DNA of 41,140 nt, taken from Planctomycetia bacterium (GTDB lineage: Bacteria; Planctomycetota; UBA1135; GCA-002686595). Shown one piece after another: positions 31,051 to 40,228 of this stretch. The stretch lies in assembly GCA_005789645.1 (NCBI GenBank), contig SXXH01000154.1, forward strand, positions 1 to 41,140, read 5' to 3'. The translations under genes and the position numbers were made by a program. Positions within the stretch are counted from its first letter, which is position 1; each line of letters begins with the position of its first letter. The notes below the pieces were generated by a model, which made no database searches, was not told where the DNA came from, and was given only the letters and a program-made list of their open reading frames with translations.

Positions 31051-33570
31051 ATGGTCGGGACGCTGGTCAAGGCCGCTTGGCGCGAGTCGCGCGGTTCGCT
31101 GGCGCGGCTCGCGTTCCTCGTCGCGTGCCTTGCGCTGGGCACCGCCGCGGTGTCCGGCGTCGGCTCGCTGTCGGCCGCCATCGAGGGCGGGTTGCGAGCC
31201 CAGGCGCGCGAACTCCTGGGCGCCGACTTGTCGATCGAATCGCGCCGCGCGATCCCGCCGGAGAGCTCCATCATGGTGGCCGAACTGGGTTCGGCGCGCA
31301 GCACCACCACGAAGAACCTCGCCACCATGGCATCGTCCGGCGGGCGCTCTCGCTTGGTGGACCTCAAGGCGATTGGTCCGGAGTTCCCCTTCCACGGCCG
31401 CATCGTGCTCGATCCGCAACGCGAGCCGGGGTCGCTGGGCGTCGACGAATGCGCGGTCGCGCCCGAAGTGCTGGAGCAACTCGGCGCGCGACTCGGCGAC
31501 AAGCTCAGGATCGGCGAACAGGCCTTCACCATCGCGGCCGTCGTGCGCTCCGAGCCGGGACGACTGGACTTCTCCTTCACGCTGGGTCCGCGCGTGCTCG
31601 TCGGCTTGGCGGGCTTGGAGGCGGCCAAGCTCGAGGGCTTCGGCCGACGTGTCGTCGAGCGCCGCTTGTGGGCCTTCGACTACGAAGTCGGCGCCGCGCG
31701 ACTCGAGCAGTTGGCCAAGCGCCTGCGCGAGGACCTGCCCGACGCCGCCTACCTGCGCGTCGAGACGGCGCGCGACGCGCAACCGGCCCTGCGACGCAGC
31801 ATCGAACGCGTCGAGGACTGGCTGGCGCTGGTGGCGCTCCTGTCCTTGTGCCTGGGCGGAGCAGGCGTGGCGCAGCTGGTGCACTCGCACATCGACGCGC
31901 GCGCGGGCGCCATCGCCGTGCAACGCGCGCTCGGACTGCGGCCGCGCGAGGTGCTGCAGGTGCAGCTCATGCACGTGGCGGGGCTGTCGCTCCTCTCCAG
32001 CGCCTTGGGCGCGATCGCGGGCGCCATCCTGCCGTTCGCGTTGCCGACTCTCCTGCCAGGGGTCTTGCCGGAGGCGTTCGCGCTGCGCTTCGACCCGTGG
32101 GCGCCGTTGGCGGCCATCGCCGTCGGCGTGCTGGTGGCGCTGCTCTTCGCGCTGCCGCCGGTGTTGGCGGCGTGGCGCGTGCCGCCCGCGCGCGCCTTGC
32201 GCCACGAGGCCGAGCCCCTGCCGGCGCCACGAGCGCTGCAGCTGGTCTCTTGGATGCTGCTTGCCGTCGGAATCCTGCTGGTGGCGCGCTGGCAAGGTGG
32301 AAGTTGGCGCAACGCGTTCGCCTTCGCCGGCGCGCTCGTCGGCTTGTCCGCCTGCTTGTGGGCCGGCGCCAAGGGCTTGATCGCGCTGGCGCGCGCCGTG
32401 CCGCGCCGCGAGTTGCCGCCGCTCCTCCTGCACGGCGTGGCCGCCTTGGCGCGACCCGGCCGTGGCACGGCGGGTGCCGTCGTGGCGCTGGGCATCGGCG
32501 TGCTGGTGGTGGCAGGCACATCGCTGGTCGAGCGGCGCATGTCCGCCTACCTCGCCAACGCCTTGCCGCCCGACGCGCCCAGCGCGTTCTTCGTCGATGT
32601 GCAGCCCGACCAGCGCGAGGACCTCGTGCAGACGCTGCGCGAGCAAGGAGCCGAGTCCATCCGCGCCGCCCCCATCGTGACCGCGCGCCTGGCGAAGCTC
32701 GATGGCCGCTTGGTCTCCGAGATCGCCGCCGAGCGCAAGGGCGACTCCGGCGTGGACCGTGAATTGTGGGTGTTGACGCGCGAGCAGCGCCTGACCTTCG
32801 GACCGACGCTGCCTGGCGACAACGAGATCGTCGCGGGCGCGTTGTGGAGCGACCCCGCGCGCGCCGAAGTCTCGATCGAAGAGCGCTACGCGGCGGATCT
32901 GGGCGCGAGCGTCGGAAGCGTGCTGACGATGGATGTGCAGGGCCTGCAGGTCGACCTGCTGGTGTCCTCCATCCGCAAGGTCCGCTGGGAGAGCTTCGGC
33001 ATCAACTTCTTCCTGCAAGTCGAACCCGGCGTGCTCGAATCGGCGCCGCACCAAGTGCTGGTCGCCGCGCGACTGCCGCTCGAGCGCGAGGAAGCGATCG
33101 AAGCCGAAGTCGCGCTCGAGCACGCCAACATCACCGCCATCCGCGTGCGGCCGCTGCTCGAGAAGGCCCTCGACTTGTTGTCGCGCCTCGCGGTAGGGGT
33201 GCGCGTGCTGGGCTTGTTCGTCGTGCTGGTCGGGATCGCGATCCTCGCCGGAGTCGTGGGCACCCAGGCCGGGCGCCGCGTCAAGGAGATCGGCCTGCTG
33301 AAGGCGCTCGGCTGCACGCGGAGAGAGGTGCTGCTGCTCGTGGCGTTGGAGCACGCGCTGCAGGGCGTGGTGGCTGGAGCCTTGGGTGGCGTGGCGGCCT
33401 TCGTCGTGGCGCACTTCGTGCTCGAGGACGCGCTGGCCATCCCCGCGGAGTTGCCGTGGATCCTGCTGCCGGCGGTGCCGGTCTGCGCCGCGCTCCTCGC
33501 CGCGCTCGCCGGACTGGCGGGTTCATGGCGGGCGCTGCGCACCGCGCCGATCGAGGCGTTGCGCGGCTGA
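31051..33570 (+). CDS. ybbP: FtsX/MacB-type ABC permease, YbbP-like
   Basis: The 839-residue product is the membrane partner of YbbA. It begins with a TM helix at about 17-38 (LARLAFLVACLALGTAAVSG) and a periplasmic MacB-PCD-like domain to about 250. A first four-helix FtsX block spans about 260-380. A second periplasmic domain lies at about 505-690, and a second FtsX block at about 705-835 contains the cytoplasmic coupling motif KEIGLLKALGCTRREVLLL. The about 10-TM layout with two FtsX domains in one chain is that of YbbP/LolCE-like fused permeases. The ATG is one base after the ybbA stop. The C-terminal end ...TAPIEALRG is normal. It is convergent with the DUF1552 gene. Confidence 0.92.
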   Translation: MVGTLVKAAWRESRGSLARLAFLVACLALGTAAVSGVGSLSAAIEGGLRAQARELLGADLSIESRRAIPPESSIMVAELGSARSTTTKNLATMASSGGRSRLVDLKAIGPEFPFHGRIVLDPQREPGSLGVDECAVAPEVLEQLGARLGDKLRIGEQAFTIAAVVRSEPGRLDFSFTLGPRVLVGLAGLEAAKLEGFGRRVVERRLWAFDYEVGAARLEQLAKRLREDLPDAAYLRVETARDAQPALRRSIERVEDWLALVALLSLCLGGAGVAQLVHSHIDARAGAIAVQRALGLRPREVLQVQLMHVAGLSLLSSALGAIAGAILPFALPTLLPGVLPEAFALRFDPWAPLAAIAVGVLVALLFALPPVLAAWRVPPARALRHEAEPLPAPRALQLVSWMLLAVGILLVARWQGGSWRNAFAFAGALVGLSACLWAGAKGLIALARAVPRRELPPLLLHGVAALARPGRGTAGAVVALGIGVLVVAGTSLVERRMSAYLANALPPDAPSAFFVDVQPDQREDLVQTLREQGAESIRAAPIVTARLAKLDGRLVSEIAAERKGDSGVDRELWVLTREQRLTFGPTLPGDNEIVAGALWSDPARAEVSIEERYAADLGASVGSVLTMDVQGLQVDLLVSSIRKVRWESFGINFFLQVEPGVLESAPHQVLVAARLPLEREEAIEAEVALEHANITAIRVRPLLEKALDLLSRLAVGVRVLGLFVVLVGIAILAGVVGTQAGRRVKEIGLLKALGCTRREVLLLVALEHALQGVVAGALGGVAAFVVAHFVLEDALAIPAELPWILLPAVPVCAALLAALAGLAGSWRALRTAPIEALRG

Positions 33571-33600
33571 ATACGGCGGTCTGCGCGGCTGGAGCTTGCT

Positions 33601-34938
33601 TCAGGCGCGCAGCACGCCGGTCGAGTCGCCGAACGAATCGAGCTTGGCGCCCATGAGCTCGGCCAGCGCCAGGTGGAAGTTCGCCAAGGGGATCCCCGGA
33701 GCTTCCACGAAGCCGCGTTGGAACCCATGCCCGCCGCCGAACAAGAAGAGCGGCAGATGGTCGTGGTCGTGGCGGTTGCCGTCGCGGATGCCGGAGCCGT
33801 AGACGACCATGGTGCGCGCGAGCAGCGGCTCGCCGTCCTCCTCGGCCGCCGCGAGCGCCGCCAAGAGCCGCGCGACGACCTCGCAGTGGTGGCGATCGAT
33901 GCGCGCGATCTTCTCCATCTTGGAGGCGTCGCCGGCGTGATGGGACAACTCGTGGTGGCCCTCGTGGATGGAGAGTTCGGGGAAGCTGCGGCCGGAGCCC
34001 TCGTTCGCCAACGCGAAGGTCGCGACGCGCGTCGCGTCGGCGCGCAAGGCGAGCACGAGCACGTCGGACAACAGGTGCAACTGCTCGGTGCGATTGGCCC
34101 ATGCACCCGGTGCGGCTCCACCCGCGGGCACCGCGGCGGCTCCGGCGCGCGCCGCCTCGAGGCGACGCTCGAGCTCGCGCACGGCGGTGAAGTACTGCTC
34201 GAGCTTGTCGCGGTCGACGCGCGACAAGCGACCCTCCAGCGACTTGGCGTCGGAGAGCACGCTATCCAGCACGCTGCGCCGGCGCGCGAGGCGCGTGGCG
34301 CGCTCGGCAGCGGACTCGTCGGGATCGCCATCGGCGAACAAGCGCTGGAACAAGCGCCGCGGATCGGTCTCCTTCGGCATGGGCGTGGATGCGTCGGCCC
34401 ACGACAGGTGGTTGGAGTAGGCGCAGGAGTAGCCCGAATCGCACTGCCCGCTGGCCGAACCACCTTCGGGGCCGAGCACCAGCGACGACAAGCGCGTGGC
34501 GCGACCGACTTGGTGCGCGATGGCTTGGTCGATGGACACGCCGCAGCGAATCTCGCCCCCATCGCTCTTCAGCGGTTGGCGCGTGGTCAGGAAGGCGGCG
34601 TTGGCGCGCGCGTGGTCGCCGGGGCCGTCGCCATTGGCGCGCGCCTTGTCGAGCACCAATCCCTCGAAGCAGGACAACCACGGGAGGAACGGCGCGAAGG
34701 GCGTGGTCGATGCGCCAAGCTCCAAGCCCTGCGCGCCGCGGCGCGGACTCCACTGGTCGGGATTCACTCCGTTGGGCGCGTAGATCCACAAGACGCGCCT
34801 GCGCGCCACGGCCTTGCGCGACTCGGCGGCGGAGGCGCGTGGCGCCAACGACTCGAAGAACGGCAGCGACACGGCCAGTCCGGCCGCGCGCAGCACTGCG
34901 CGGCGATCGAAGGCGGAGTCCTGTCGTGTGGAGTGCAT
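33601..34938 (-). CDS. DUF1552 protein, Tat-exported
   Basis: A 445-residue DUF1552 protein. The ATG at 34938 gives a twin-arginine-like signal (FDRRAVLRAAGLAVSLPFFE), so folded export is expected. An in-frame start at 34983 would overlap the upstream stop. Diagnostic stretches are VLWIYAPNGVNPDQW near 50-64, SSLVLGPEGG near 150-159 and SNHLSWADASTPMPKE near 173-188. The C-terminal ARTMVVYGSGIRDGNRHDHDHLPLFL part (shown as VVYGSGIRDGNRHD and HDHLPLFLFGG near 395-415) also matches. DUF1552 belongs to the same broad alkaline-phosphatase-like/sulfatase-like group as DUF1501. It is almost always encoded beside a DUF1592 cytochrome-like gene. It lies 16 nt downstream of that gene here. Activity is unproven. 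Confidence 0.93.
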   Translation of the reverse strand: MHSTRQDSAFDRRAVLRAAGLAVSLPFFESLAPRASAAESRKAVARRRVLWIYAPNGVNPDQWSPRRGAQGLELGASTTPFAPFLPWLSCFEGLVLDKARANGDGPGDHARANAAFLTTRQPLKSDGGEIRCGVSIDQAIAHQVGRATRLSSLVLGPEGGSASGQCDSGYSCAYSNHLSWADASTPMPKETDPRRLFQRLFADGDPDESAAERATRLARRRSVLDSVLSDAKSLEGRLSRVDRDKLEQYFTAVRELERRLEAARAGAAAVPAGGAAPGAWANRTEQLHLLSDVLVLALRADATRVATFALANEGSGRSFPELSIHEGHHELSHHAGDASKMEKIARIDRHHCEVVARLLAALAAAEEDGEPLLARTMVVYGSGIRDGNRHDHDHLPLFLFGGGHGFQRGFVEAPGIPLANFHLALAELMGAKLDSFGDSTGVLRA

Positions 34939-34954
34939 GGTCGCGATCGCGCGG

Positions 34955-37213
34955 CTAGCGCCTGCGCTCCCCCAGCGTGCCACGCTCCACGCGCCGCGTG
35001 AAGGAGGGCAGCCTGCAAACCCCGAGCACGAGCTCGGCCAGCGCGGGACGCGGGCCGAGCCGGGCCAGTTCCCGCGCCATCTCGCGCCGATCCGCGTCCT
35101 CGGCCACGCGACCGCTGGCGTAGGTGAAGAGCTTCTCGAACAGCGCGAGCTCGAAGCGCTCGTCGGCGAGGATCAGCTCGCGCAAGCCGACCGGGCCGCG
35201 AAAGGAGCGTCCGTCGGGCAGGAGTCCCTCGTCGTCGATGGGGAAGCCCTCGTCGGTGGCGCGTTCTCGGCCGAGCGCGTCGTAGCGCTCCAACCCGAAG
35301 CCCAGCGGATCGAGCGCCGCATGGCAGGCGGCGCACTCGGGCTTCGAGCGATGCAACTCGAGCTTCTCGCGCAAGCTGGCCGCCTCGGCCGAGACCACAT
35401 CCTCCAGCGCGCCCACTCCCGGCGGCGGCGCCGGAGGTGGCGTGCCGAGCAGCGCCTCGAGCACCCACTTGCCGCGCAACACCGGCGAAGTGCGGCCAGG
35501 GCGGCTGGTGAGCGCGAGGATCGAAGCGTGCCCCAGCAAGCCCCGACGAGAGCCCTCCTCGAAGCGATGCTCGAAGCGCCCTTGCGCATCGGACGGCGCG
35601 GCGACCCCGTAATGGGCCGCGAGCGCGGCGTCCAGGCTCGTGGTGTCGGACTCGAGCAACTCGCGCGCCGGCGCGCCCGAGCGCAGCACGCGCGCGACGA
35701 GCGCGATGGTCTCCGCGCGCGCCGAGCGCGCCAACGACTCGTCCCAACCGGATCCCAGCGCGGGATCGGGCCGGTGGTGCTCGAGCGCGCGCAAGGACAG
35801 CCACTGCTCGGCCCAATCCTGGACGAAGCCGTCGGCTGGCGGAGATGAGAGCAGTCGCCGCGACTGGCGCTCCAGCTCGCCGGGAGCGGACAGCGCGCCC
35901 TCGTCCGCGCGACGCGCGAGTTCCGCGTCCGGCGGCGCCCCGTGCAAATAATACGAGAGCCGCGTGGCGAGCTCGTGCGCGTCAAGTTCCCTTGACAATC
36001 CCGGACCCGAGGCGCGTTCGACCCTGTAGAGGAAGTGCGGCGAGGCGAGGGCGGCCACGATGGCGGTGCGCACGCGCTCTTCCAACGGCGACGACGCTTC
36101 GGAGGCCGCGCAGACGCGCTCCACCTCCGCGTCGGTCGGCGGACGGCGCCACGCCTCGCGCAACAACCGGCGCACCAGCGCCTCGATCGTCGGACGCGGT
36201 TCGACGCGCAGGCGGGACGCCTGCCAAGCGCCGAAGGATTGCGGGTCGAGCGGCCCCTCGATCTCCAGCCAGAGGACCACGAGGTTGCGATCCTCGGCGG
36301 GGCGCGGCGCCACTTCGCCCGCGGCGGGCACGGCGGGCTTGAAGTAGTCGTTGGCGAAGGCGGCGGCGAGGCGCGCGCGCCCGGCGGGCAAGCGACCGCG
36401 CCATTCGTGCACGCGCTCGCCTGCGCCCGCGAGCCGCACGGACTCGAGCAAGCGCCCGCCCCAGCGCAGTTCGGCGCGCACGTCGTCCGGTCCGGCTTGC
36501 TGCGGACGCCACGCCACGCGCACCGCGTACTCGCCTTCGCGCGGCAGGCGCTGCTCGAAGCCCCATGCGCCGTTGCTGAAGATCACGCGCTCGTCGCCGC
36601 GCGGCGCGTGATGACCGGCCTTGGGTCCCTCTCCGCCCTGCACGCGACGACGGCGTGGCGCTGGTGGATCCTCGTCCTGCACGACGCGCGCGGCGATCCG
36701 CTCCGCGGCGTGGAGTTGCTTCTCGAGGTGCACCTCGGTGGTCGCCAGCACGGCGCCCAGGTTGTCGAAGCCCGCCGCCACTTCGTCGTCGGGGAACTCG
36801 TCCGCCTCGAACGCGTCGACGGAATAGAGCGCCTCGACGCTGTTCCTCCATTCGCGGCGCGTCAGTCGACGCAGCACCGGCGCTTGGCCGGGATCCACAT
36901 CGCGCTCGGCGATCATCGAGCGCAAGGCGGTGGCCACCGCCTCGACCTCGGCGGGCGCGGGGCGTTCGGAACCCTTGGGAGGCATGCTGCCGCCGACCAG
37001 CTCCGCCAGCGCCTTCTTCCACGCGCCCAGGTCGGAGTCCAACGACGCGGCGCCTCCATCGAGCACGATCTCGGCCGTGGCCTCGTCGGAGTCGTGGCAC
37101 GCGAGGCAATGCGTCGCGACGAAGGGCTGCACGACCTCGTCCCAGGGATCGCCGCGCGGGCCCTCGGGCGCGAGGGCGGCGAGGAGCAGCAGGGCGGTCG
37201 GCGCGGCCGGCAT
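34955..37213 (-). CDS. DUF1587/1595/1592/1588/1585 cytochrome-like exported protein
   Basis: A 752-residue protein of the PSD1-like type. The signal peptide is short (residues 1-18). It is followed by a cytochrome-c-like haem motif CLACH (36-40) and domain order DUF1587 (LTRREWRNSVEALYSVDAFEADEFPDDEV, shown as LTRREWRNSVEAL, about 115-150), then a carbohydrate-binding-like beta domain (210-310). DUF1595, DUF1592 (ELATRLSYYLHGAPPD near 412-427), DUF1588 (SPVLRGKWVLEALLG, then PECAACHAALDPLGFGLERYD) and DUF1585 at the end follow. A second CxxCH (CAACH) is in the DUF1588 region. Such proteins are thought to be periplasmic electron-transfer or polymer-degrading partners of DUF1552. It starts at the ATG at 37213 and is the first gene of the pair; the lectin gene is divergent. 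Confidence 0.93.
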   Translation of the reverse strand: MPAAPTALLLLAALAPEGPRGDPWDEVVQPFVATHCLACHDSDEATAEIVLDGGAASLDSDLGAWKKALAELVGGSMPPKGSERPAPAEVEAVATALRSMIAERDVDPGQAPVLRRLTRREWRNSVEALYSVDAFEADEFPDDEVAAGFDNLGAVLATTEVHLEKQLHAAERIAARVVQDEDPPAPRRRRVQGGEGPKAGHHAPRGDERVIFSNGAWGFEQRLPREGEYAVRVAWRPQQAGPDDVRAELRWGGRLLESVRLAGAGERVHEWRGRLPAGRARLAAAFANDYFKPAVPAAGEVAPRPAEDRNLVVLWLEIEGPLDPQSFGAWQASRLRVEPRPTIEALVRRLLREAWRRPPTDAEVERVCAASEASSPLEERVRTAIVAALASPHFLYRVERASGPGLSRELDAHELATRLSYYLHGAPPDAELARRADEGALSAPGELERQSRRLLSSPPADGFVQDWAEQWLSLRALEHHRPDPALGSGWDESLARSARAETIALVARVLRSGAPARELLESDTTSLDAALAAHYGVAAPSDAQGRFEHRFEEGSRRGLLGHASILALTSRPGRTSPVLRGKWVLEALLGTPPPAPPPGVGALEDVVSAEAASLREKLELHRSKPECAACHAALDPLGFGLERYDALGRERATDEGFPIDDEGLLPDGRSFRGPVGLRELILADERFELALFEKLFTYASGRVAEDADRREMARELARLGPRPALAELVLGVCRLPSFTRRVERGTLGERRR
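35981..35996. repeat. GTCAAG-N4-CTTGAC palindrome, copy 1 (in DUF1592 gene)
   Basis: Perfect 6-bp arms, spacer TTCC. It lies within the coding sequence, where the codons TTG TCA AGG GAA CTT GAC include rare choices (TCA, AGG, CTT) for this GC-rich genome. Confidence 0.7.
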
Positions 37214-37330
37214 GCCCCCATCCTAGCGGGGCGACCCGCGTCCGGCAGGAACCGGGCGATGCGGATAGGCTTTGCTGGTCCCTCGCGCGACGCGCGAACC
37301 CGACCCGACCTCCCCGAGACGACCACGACC

Positions 37331-38671
37331 ATGAAGCACGCCTACACCTCCATCGCGCTCGCCCTGTGCGCGTCCTTCGCCTCCGCGCAAGGCTCCGATA
37401 GCTGCGCCACCGCGCAGGCGCTGACGGGCACCGGCACCTTCCCGTTCGACCTGACGACGGCCACCACCGACGGAGTGCCAGACGCGAGCTGCACGTTCTT
37501 CGGCCTCTCCGACATCGCCAACGACGTGTGGTTCACGTGGACGGCGACGACGAGCGATCGCATGCGCCTCGAGACCTGCACGTTGACCGGCATCGACACG
37601 AAGGTCGCCGTGCTGACGGGAGGCTGCGCCGGCGTCGTGGTCGCGTGCAACGACGACGCGTGCGCCCTGCAGTCGCGCCTCGAGTTCGACGCCGTCGCCG
37701 GCACGACCTACACGATCCGCCTCGGGCTGTATCCAGGCGCCGCCGTGGGAGCCGGCCAGTTCAAGCTCGAAGTGGTGCCGCCGCTCGCGATCCTCGCCAC
37801 GGTGGTCAATCCGGCCAACGGGCACACCTACCACTTGCTCGAGGGCTCGTCGTGGAGCACGGCGCAAGCGCGCGCCGTGCAGCTCGGCGGCAACCTCGTG
37901 ACGATCAACGACCAGGCCGAGCAGGACTTCCTGCTCGCGAACCTGCACACCATCGGCGGCGTGACGCGCGATCTGTGGACGGGCTTCAACGACGTGGCCG
38001 TCGAAGGACAGTTCACCTGGGTCAGTGGCGAAGCCTCCAGCTTCGTGCTTTGGGACCTCGGCGAGCCCAACAACGCGGGCGGAGGCGAAGACTACGCGAA
38101 CCTGCGCAAGAACAATCCGCTCGGCCTGTGGAACGACCTGCCCGACGCGCCCACCGGCTACCACGCCAACCCTTCGGGCGTGGTCGAGATCGGCGGCGGC
38201 TTCCCGACGTTCTGCTACGGCGACGGCAGCGGCACGGCCTGTCCGTGCGGCAACGCTTCGGCGGTCGGAGCGGAGGCGGGCTGCCTCAGCTCGCTCGGTG
38301 GCGGCGCGACCCTGCGCGCAGCGGGTTCGGCCAGCGTGGCCAACGACAGCCTCGTGCTGCAAGGGGGCGCGATGACCAACAGCAACGCGCTGTACTTCCA
38401 AGGCACCACGCGCCTGTCGGCCGGCGCGGGCGCGGTGTTCGGCGACGGCTTGCGCTGCGCGGGCGGCACGGTGATCCGCCTCGGCACCAAGCTGAACTTG
38501 GCGGGTTCGTCCCAGTACCCGGGCCCGGCGGACGCGTTGGTGTCCGTGCGCGGACTCGTGCCGGCCGGCGCGACGCGCACCTACCAAGCCTGGTACCGCA
38601 ACGCTGCGGCCTTCTGCACGCCGAGCACGTTCAACCTGACGAACGGCGTCGAGGTGGCGTGGGCCCCCTGA
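37331..38671 (+). CDS. Secreted C-type lectin-domain protein
   Basis: A 446-residue secreted protein. Signal peptide residues 1-19 (cleavage ASA-Q). The N-terminal 140 residues carry DSCATAQ, DVWFTWTA and a repeated-strand pattern, like a prepilin/PPC-type adhesive beta domain. A C-type lectin fold follows at about 157-290: GHTYHLLEGSSWSTAQARAV (read as GHTYHLLE then WSTAQARAV), WTGFNDVAVEGQFTW, EPNNAGGGEDYANL and LWNDLPD; EPN and WND are calcium/carbohydrate residues. The last 150 residues form a Gly-rich module beginning FCYGDGSGTACPCGN, common at the C-terminus of secreted planctomycete proteins. The ATG at 37331 lies 117 nt from the divergent DUF1592 gene. Cell-surface binding of glycans is likely; the ligand is unknown. 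Confidence 0.88.
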   Translation: MKHAYTSIALALCASFASAQGSDSCATAQALTGTGTFPFDLTTATTDGVPDASCTFFGLSDIANDVWFTWTATTSDRMRLETCTLTGIDTKVAVLTGGCAGVVVACNDDACALQSRLEFDAVAGTTYTIRLGLYPGAAVGAGQFKLEVVPPLAILATVVNPANGHTYHLLEGSSWSTAQARAVQLGGNLVTINDQAEQDFLLANLHTIGGVTRDLWTGFNDVAVEGQFTWVSGEASSFVLWDLGEPNNAGGGEDYANLRKNNPLGLWNDLPDAPTGYHANPSGVVEIGGGFPTFCYGDGSGTACPCGNASAVGAEAGCLSSLGGGATLRAAGSASVANDSLVLQGGAMTNSNALYFQGTTRLSAGAGAVFGDGLRCAGGTVIRLGTKLNLAGSSQYPGPADALVSVRGLVPAGATRTYQAWYRNAAAFCTPSTFNLTNGVEVAWAP

Positions 38672-38679
38672 GCGCCACC

Positions 38680-38695
38680 GTCAAGTAAACTTGAC
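38680..38695. repeat. GTCAAG-N4-CTTGAC palindrome, copy 2 (after lectin gene)
   Basis: Perfect 6-bp arms, spacer TAAA, 9 nt after the lectin gene stop and 7 nt before the terminator hairpin. Confidence 0.7.
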
Positions 38696-38702
38696 AGTAC
38701 GG

Positions 38703-38743
38703 CGCGGGCCGCGCGGAGGACATCCGCGCGGCCCGCGTGCTTT
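38703..38743 (+). terminator. Strong terminator after the lectin gene
   Basis: A perfect 15-bp stem (38703-38717 with 38723-38737), about 85% GC, loop GGACA, then GTGCTTT. The T-tract is short, but the stem is the strongest in the window and lies 31 nt after the lectin gene stop. Confidence 0.7.
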
Positions 38744-38780
38744 CCAGGACGCGGCGCGCCGGCGCTGCGACCACCTCGAC

Positions 38781-38811
38781 TTGACACGCCCCCCCTGCGG
38801 CGAGCCACAAT
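38781..38811 (+). promoter_or_regulatory. Candidate promoter of the gene at 38870
   Basis: TTGACA at 38781-38786 is a perfect -35 hexamer. CACAAT at 38806-38811 (19-nt spacer) is a moderate -10. The transcript would start about 55 nt before the ATG at 38870. Confidence 0.35.
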
Positions 38812-38869
38812 GACGCCTTGGAAGGAGGGTGTCCTCCGTCCACTAGAACTGCCCGGGGATCCCAAGCGC

Positions 38870-39502
38870 ATGTCCAATGCCGTCGCCGCCGCGAACGCGG
38901 CCAACAAGTTCGTCACGGAAAAGCCAGTCGCGGAGAAGACCATCGCCGAGCTGGAAGCCGAGCTCGCGACCGCCCTGGAGGCGTTGCGCGAACTCGAAGC
39001 TCGCGCCGCGCTGCCCGCCGAGCTCAAGCCGCTCTTGAAGCTCGCCCCGCCGGCTGGCGGCAGCGTGCACGTCTCCTTGAGGCACCGCGAGAAGGGCCGG
39101 CAGATCCGGCGCAGCTTCCTCGCCAACTCGTTCCACTCGCGCTCCTGCGGCGCGTGGCTGGTCTACGAAGGGCCGCTCGAGGAGAAGGACGGCGACGAGA
39201 AGGAGATCGAGTCCAGCGGACGCCCGCTCGAGGACCTCGTGCGCGCGCTGGCGCTGGCCGAGGCCGAACCGCATCTGTCGTTCGTGTCGATCAAGTGGTT
39301 CCGCGACACGTACCTGCCCAAGTGCGGCTTCGCCTGGGCGCTGGACTCGGACCTGCCGCGGCGCACCTTGATGGAAGCGACGACCAAGGGCATGGTCATC
39401 ACCGCCAAGGTGGCGAACCCCAAGACTCCCGCCTTCCCCGTGGCGACGATCAAGCTGAATCGTTCGCACGGCGAGGTCGACCGCATCCTCGGTTCGCGCT
39501 GA
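38870..39502 (+). CDS. Hypothetical protein with N-terminal coiled coil
   Basis: A 210-residue protein I do not recognise. I chose the ATG at 38870, which opens MSNAVAAANAANKF. An in-frame ATG at 38810 overlaps the candidate promoter. Residues about 20-55 are a charged Glu/Ala/Leu helix, likely a coiled coil. The rest is a mixed alpha/beta domain with blocks GGSVHVSLRHREKGRQIRRSF, HSRSCGAWLVYEGPL, FVSIKWFRDTYLPKCGFAWAL and GMVITAKVANPKTPAFPVATIKLNRS. No signal peptide or TM segment, so probably cytoplasmic. It follows a strong terminator and precedes the nitroreductase by 30 nt, so the two may be co-transcribed. No function is assigned. Confidence 0.75.
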   Translation: MSNAVAAANAANKFVTEKPVAEKTIAELEAELATALEALRELEARAALPAELKPLLKLAPPAGGSVHVSLRHREKGRQIRRSFLANSFHSRSCGAWLVYEGPLEEKDGDEKEIESSGRPLEDLVRALALAEAEPHLSFVSIKWFRDTYLPKCGFAWALDSDLPRRTLMEATTKGMVITAKVANPKTPAFPVATIKLNRSHGEVDRILGSR

Positions 39503-39532
39503 TCCGCGCGCACCAAGGCCGTTGCGCGCGCG

Positions 39533-40228
39533 ATGGAAGCCGAATTCATCCCCTGTCCCGATCCGACGCCGCGGCCCGCCGATCCCCTCGAGGCGCTGCG
39601 GGCGTTGCATGATCGGCTGCGGCGCCGACGCAGCGTGCGGGAGTTCTCGAGCGAGCCTGTGCCGCGCGAGCTGGTCGAGTGGGTGGTGCGCTGCGCCGCC
39701 AGCGCGCCCAGCGGCGCGAACAAGCAACCGTGGCGCTTCGTGTGCGTCTCAGACCCCGCCTTGAAGCGCGAGATCCGGCTGGGCGCCGAAGCCGAAGAGC
39801 GCGAGTTCTACGCCTCGCGCGCCAGCGAACGCTGGCTGGCGGACCTCGCTCCGCTGGGCACGGACGCCGACAAGCGGTTCCTCGAAGTGGCGCCGTGGCT
39901 GGTGGTCGTGTTCAAGCTCGCGCGCGAGGACGACGGCGGACAGGTCTACTACGCCGAGGAATCGGTCGGCATCGCCACCGGGCTGCTGCTCGCGGCGGCG
40001 CAGCAGGCGGGGCTCGCCAGCCTGGTGCACACGCCCAGTCCGATGGGCTTCCTGCAGCGGATCCTGGCGCGCGGGCCGCACGAGAAGCCCTTCGTGCTGA
40101 TCCCCCTGGGATGGCCGGCCGAGGGACTGCGCGTCCCGCGCGCGGCGCTGGCGAAGAAGCCGCTGGAGCGCGTGCTCGAGTGGCGCGAAGCCCCCGACCA
40201 AGGCGACGGCTCTGTCAAGGATGCTTGA
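39533..40228 (+). CDS. Nitroreductase-family protein, iodotyrosine-deiodinase-like
   Basis: A 231-residue FMN-binding nitroreductase-fold protein. The RRSVREFSSEPVPRE motif near 33-47, the SAPSGANKQPWRFV block near 58-71 (FMN-binding Arg/Ser/Asn), the ESVGIATGLLLAAAQQAGLASL region near 144-165 and THTPSPMGFL-like HTPSPMGFL near 167-175 are all present. The YASRASERWLADLAPLGTDADKRFLEVAPWLVVVFK part (shown as ASERWLADLAPLGTD) is the lid region of the iodotyrosine deiodinase group and is not common in ordinary nitroreductases. Reaction: NAD(P)H-linked reduction, possibly reductive dehalogenation of halotyrosine or similar aromatics. The ATG at 39533 lies 30 nt after the hypothetical gene. A palindrome (40212-40231) overlaps its stop codon. 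Confidence 0.9.
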   Translation: MEAEFIPCPDPTPRPADPLEALRALHDRLRRRRSVREFSSEPVPRELVEWVVRCAASAPSGANKQPWRFVCVSDPALKREIRLGAEAEEREFYASRASERWLADLAPLGTDADKRFLEVAPWLVVVFKLAREDDGGQVYYAEESVGIATGLLLAAAQQAGLASLVHTPSPMGFLQRILARGPHEKPFVLIPLGWPAEGLRVPRAALAKKPLERVLEWREAPDQGDGSVKDA

